A stretch of 64,000 nucleotides of DNA from Cacajao melanocephalus (taxonomy: Eukaryota > Chordata > Mammalia > Primates > Pitheciidae), in NCBI GenBank assembly GCA_963573385.1, contig CAUYLG010038518.1, positions 62,001-126,000 of the forward strand, read 5' to 3'. The notes under the pieces are model-generated. The model was not told where the DNA came from, searched no databases, and saw only the letters and a program-made list of their open reading frames with translations. Both the position numbers and the translations under genes were made by a program. This document shows positions 60,973 to 64,000 of the stretch, piece after piece (position 1 is the first letter of the stretch; each line of letters begins with the position of its first letter).

Positions 60973-61273
60973 TGTAATTCTGGCACTTTGGGAGGCCGAA
61001 GCAGGCCAATCACCTGAGGTCAGGAGTTCAAGACCAGCCTGGCCAACATGGTGAAACCCTGTCTCTATTAAAAATACAAAAAAATTAGCCAGGTGTGGTG
61101 GTGCATGCCTGTAGTTCTAGCTACTTGGGAGGCTGAGGCAGGAGAACGCTTGAACCTGGGAGGCAGAGGTTGCAGTGAGCTGAAATTGCACCACTGCACT
61201 CTAACCTGGGTGACAGAGCAAGACTCTGTCTCAGAAATGAATACATGAATAAACAAACAAACAAACAAATAAA
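60973..61273 (+). mobile_element. Alu, slightly 5'-truncated
   Basis: It starts at the tgtaattctggcactttggg position, so about 25 bases of the Alu 5' end are missing. The tail is 'gaatacatgaataaacaaac'-like. Imperfect flanks taataatgtgaat and taataagtgaat look like target duplications. Confidence 0.94.
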
Positions 61274-61330
61274 TTAATAAGTGAATCGTGTTCATTTGGT
61301 CTTAATAGTTAGAAATTATTTACAAATAGT

Positions 61331-61627
61331 TGTGGTGGCTCACCCCTGTAATCCCAGAGCTTTGGGGGCCGAGGTGGGTAGATCACTTGAGGTCGGGAGT
61401 TTAAGACCAGCCTGACCAACATGGGGAAAACCTGTCTCTACTAAAAATACAGTTAGCCTGGCATGGTGGCGCATGCCTGTAATCTCAGCTACTTAGGAGG
61501 CTGAGGCAGAAGAATTGCTTGAATCCACGAGGTAGAGGTTGCGGTGAGCCAAGATCATGCCATTTACACTCCAGCCTGGGACACAAGAGCAAAACTCTGT
61601 CTAAAAAAAAAAAAAAAAAAAAAAAAA
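61331..61627 (+). mobile_element. Alu, nearly full length
   Basis: It starts near 'tgtggtggctcacccc', has a typical linker and a pure A tail of about 27 bases. Flanking words aattatttacaaa and aattatttataaa are near-perfect target duplications. Confidence 0.96.
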
Positions 61628-61913
61628 ATTATTTATAAACAGAGCACATGCTGCATGTTTGTCACTAAAGTGAAGATGGTCTAAAGTAAAAGGTAGGGGA
61701 AAAAGGAACATTTAGAAAAAGGAAAGTCAAACAAAGATGGTAGAATTGCTACTCTCATTGTTTTTTCATCTTAGAAAATAAGGTGTTAGGAATGACTCCT
61801 GAAAGCTGATAAAACAGATATTGAAAGATATTCTTAGCATTCCAAAGGTAACAGACTAACTAAAATCATAAATATAATGGCAGACATTGGGAAAAGAGGG
61901 TATATAAGTTAGA
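61628..61913. other. unique A-rich spacer between inverted Alus
   Basis: About 290 bases with no gene or repeat recognised, separating a plus-strand Alu from a minus-strand Alu. Confidence 0.4.
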
Positions 61914-61929
61914 AAAATATTCACTTTTC

Positions 61930-62231
<302 letters not shown>

Positions 62232-62439
62232 AAAATATTCACTTTTCAACTGGAAAGTCAATTGGTATTTCTCACGGCTGATAACTTGTCAGAACAGAGG
62301 TTTCTATCACAGGCAATCACAGACGACTGAATCCAGGAACAGCTATCAGATGTTCCCCTGAGAGATGTAAGGGGTGAGTGTAAGACCTTTGCCTTGTGTC
62401 ACAAGCTCTTTTGCTGTTGTTGTTTCTTCCCCTTTGGTT

Positions 62440-62689
62440 ATCAGTTGATCTAGTACATGGTACAAATAAAAATTTTTAGAAAGCAATATGTCTTTGTAGA
62501 AAACGTGGAAAATAGAGAAAAGTAAAATTACTGACAATTCTACTAATCGGAGATAACCAGTTGGGATTCTTATTGTTGGTACATTTCATATTCCATTTCT
62601 TAAATAATTAGTGTATATATTTGGTACATTTCATATTCCATTTCTTAAATAATTACTGTGTATATATTTTTGAAATTTTCTTTTCTTTT
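62440..62689 (+). mobile_element. L1M 3' UTR fragment with internal tandem duplication
   Basis: 'gtagaaaacgtggaaaatag', 'agaaaagtaaaattactgac' and 'ctactaatcggagataacc' follow the L1M 3' UTR series (gtagaaaaattggaaaatac, ccagagataaccactg). The right part continues after the Alu at about 63000-63300. Confidence 0.65.
62578..62668. repeat. 45-bp tandem duplication
   Basis: Two near-identical copies of a unit starting ggtacatttcatattccatt and ending gtgtatatat. The second begins at 62623, and they differ by one or two bases (aattagtg and aattactgtg). A recent local duplication within L1 sequence. Confidence 0.92.
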
Positions 62690-62999
<310 letters not shown>

Positions 63000-63330
63000 C
63001 ATTTTCTCTTTTAAACCATAGCGTGCTTAAATTACAAACACTAACTAATAAATTTAGATTTCTTTGAAAATGAGGTTTTAAATATTATGTATTAATATTT
63101 ATGTATTATCCTCCATCACCTTATACACCATAACATATAATAATTCCCCTAATATTGAATATTTGGGTTGTTTCCAGTATATGTTATTAAGGCAAATTCC
63201 AAGGTGAGCTTTTTTTAAACATAAATCTTCATATTTCTAAAGGTTTCCCTAGGATACATTCTTAGAGGATTATGGGGTCAATATGTATAAGCTCCATACT
63301 GCAAGCATGCCTTCAGTAAGACTTCACTTA
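63000..63330 (+). mobile_element. L1M 3' UTR fragment, continued
   Basis: 'attgaatatttgggttgttt', 'ccagtatatgttattaaggc', 'cctaggatacattcttagag' and 'gattatggggtcaatatgta' follow the L1M 3' UTR order (ttaggttgtttccaa, gataaattcctagaagtgg). Confidence 0.65.
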
Positions 63331-63684
63331 ATTTCTTTTCCTCTGAAGGCCTACTGGTCTACCCTTTGTTATTGTTTGTACCCTTTGGACCTATAGGTTA
63401 TACTGAAAGTTCACATGTAATTATCAGAGATTTGATATTTAGCTGGGAGAAATTTCATTATTGTGTGGTGGTGTTAGCACACTGTAAATATTGACCTCTG
63501 TAGCTAGGTGTAAAACCACAGGATTTGTGAATTCAAACCACTAATGAGTCCTGAAAATAGCAACTGTAAGAACTGAGGATAGGGTTGACTACTGTGCTGA
63601 GAGCAGGGGGGAGTACTGCTGACTTCACGAAGACTGATGAGTCAAAGAAAGCAAAGATCAACCTCAAACTTTACCAGCTTATAT
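63331..63684. other. unique sequence
   Basis: About 350 bases with no gene or repeat recognised. Confidence 0.4.
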
Positions 63685-63865
63685 CTTCTTCCCCTCCCCT
63701 CCCCTCACCTCTCCTCCCCTCCCCTCCCCCTCCTCCCCTTCTTTCCCCTTTGCTCTCCTTCTTTCCCCTCCCCTCCCCTCCCCTCCCCTCCTCTTTCCTT
63801 TCCTTTCCCACATCCCTCCATCCTTTCATCCTTCCATCCATCTGTCCATCCCATCAGGATTTTAA
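63685..63865. repeat. polypyrimidine (CCCCT)n tract
   Basis: About 165 bases of nearly pure C/T, mostly cccct units with ctttc and atcc variants at the right. The other strand is G-rich (AGGGG)n and fits both triplex and G-quadruplex patterns. Confidence 0.95.
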
Positions 63866-63889
63866 AAAGCTTCTTCAAAATCTACTGCA

Positions 63890-64000
63890 GGCCAGGTGTG
63901 GTAGCTCTGCCCCATCATCCCAGCACTTCGGGAGTCCGAGGTGGGAGAATCTCTTGAGCCCAGGAGTTCAAGACATGCCTGGGCAATATGGAGAAACCCT
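63890..64000 (+). mobile_element. Alu, cut by window end
   Basis: The left arm begins ggccaggtgtggtagctctg and runs to the window edge ('gggcaatatggagaaaccct'). It has AluJ-type words. Confidence 0.9.

Overview
The window is primate, almost certainly human, nuclear DNA. It contains 16 Alu sequences (13 dimeric, full or truncated, and three left-monomer copies), an anthropoid-type THE1 LTR, an MSTA/B-type LTR, MLT1-type LTRs, old L1 3' ends, MIR and MER5A remnants, and many microsatellites. Nothing in it looks bacterial, viral or plasmid-borne. All repeat family names are my reading of the sequence from memory of the consensus sequences. No database search was possible.

No protein-coding gene could be supported. 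The open reading frames are short, overlap on both strands, or are produced by tandem repeats and Alus. None shows a recognisable domain, and I could not build a set of exons with splice sites. The window is best read as intergenic DNA or the inside of a large intron. Every recognised LINE fragment lies on the plus strand. Because LINEs are depleted in the sense orientation inside genes, an unseen host gene, if there is one, would more likely run on the minus strand.

Layout: 0-7 kb has an old L1 end, one Alu with perfect target duplications and two MaLR LTRs. 7-12 kb has a monomeric Alu, a dimeric Alu and a 1.4 kb GT-rich minisatellite, then a MIR. 12-15.5 kb is GC-rich unique sequence. 15.5-22 kb has an old Alu, an MLT1 LTR and a THE1 LTR, then 4 kb of unique sequence. 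22-27 kb is a dense nest of transposons: L1-lineage sequence, a monomeric Alu, a dimeric Alu and a Tigger2/MER28-like DNA element, all within or next to L1 3' UTR sequence. 27-40 kb is mostly unique and includes a 53/57-bp GC-rich minisatellite, two antisense Alus and possible regulatory segments. 40-46.3 kb holds a CTAT microsatellite, a GT tract, an L1 end, a MIR, a 630-bp GGTGAT minisatellite and an 18-bp minisatellite. 46.3-52.7 kb is mostly unique and has the best candidates for regulatory DNA, including a CpG-rich segment. 52.7-64 kb has an AT microsatellite, an L1 end interrupted by an Alu, an MST-type LTR, a cluster of four Alus in ++-- order and a pyrimidine-rich tract at the right edge.

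The most unusual content is the set of four minisatellites within 36 kb, two half-Alus that share the same derived bases, a GC-rich insert inside an L1 3' UTR, and the CpG-rich segment near 47.6 kb. I found no evidence of a new multi-gene system.
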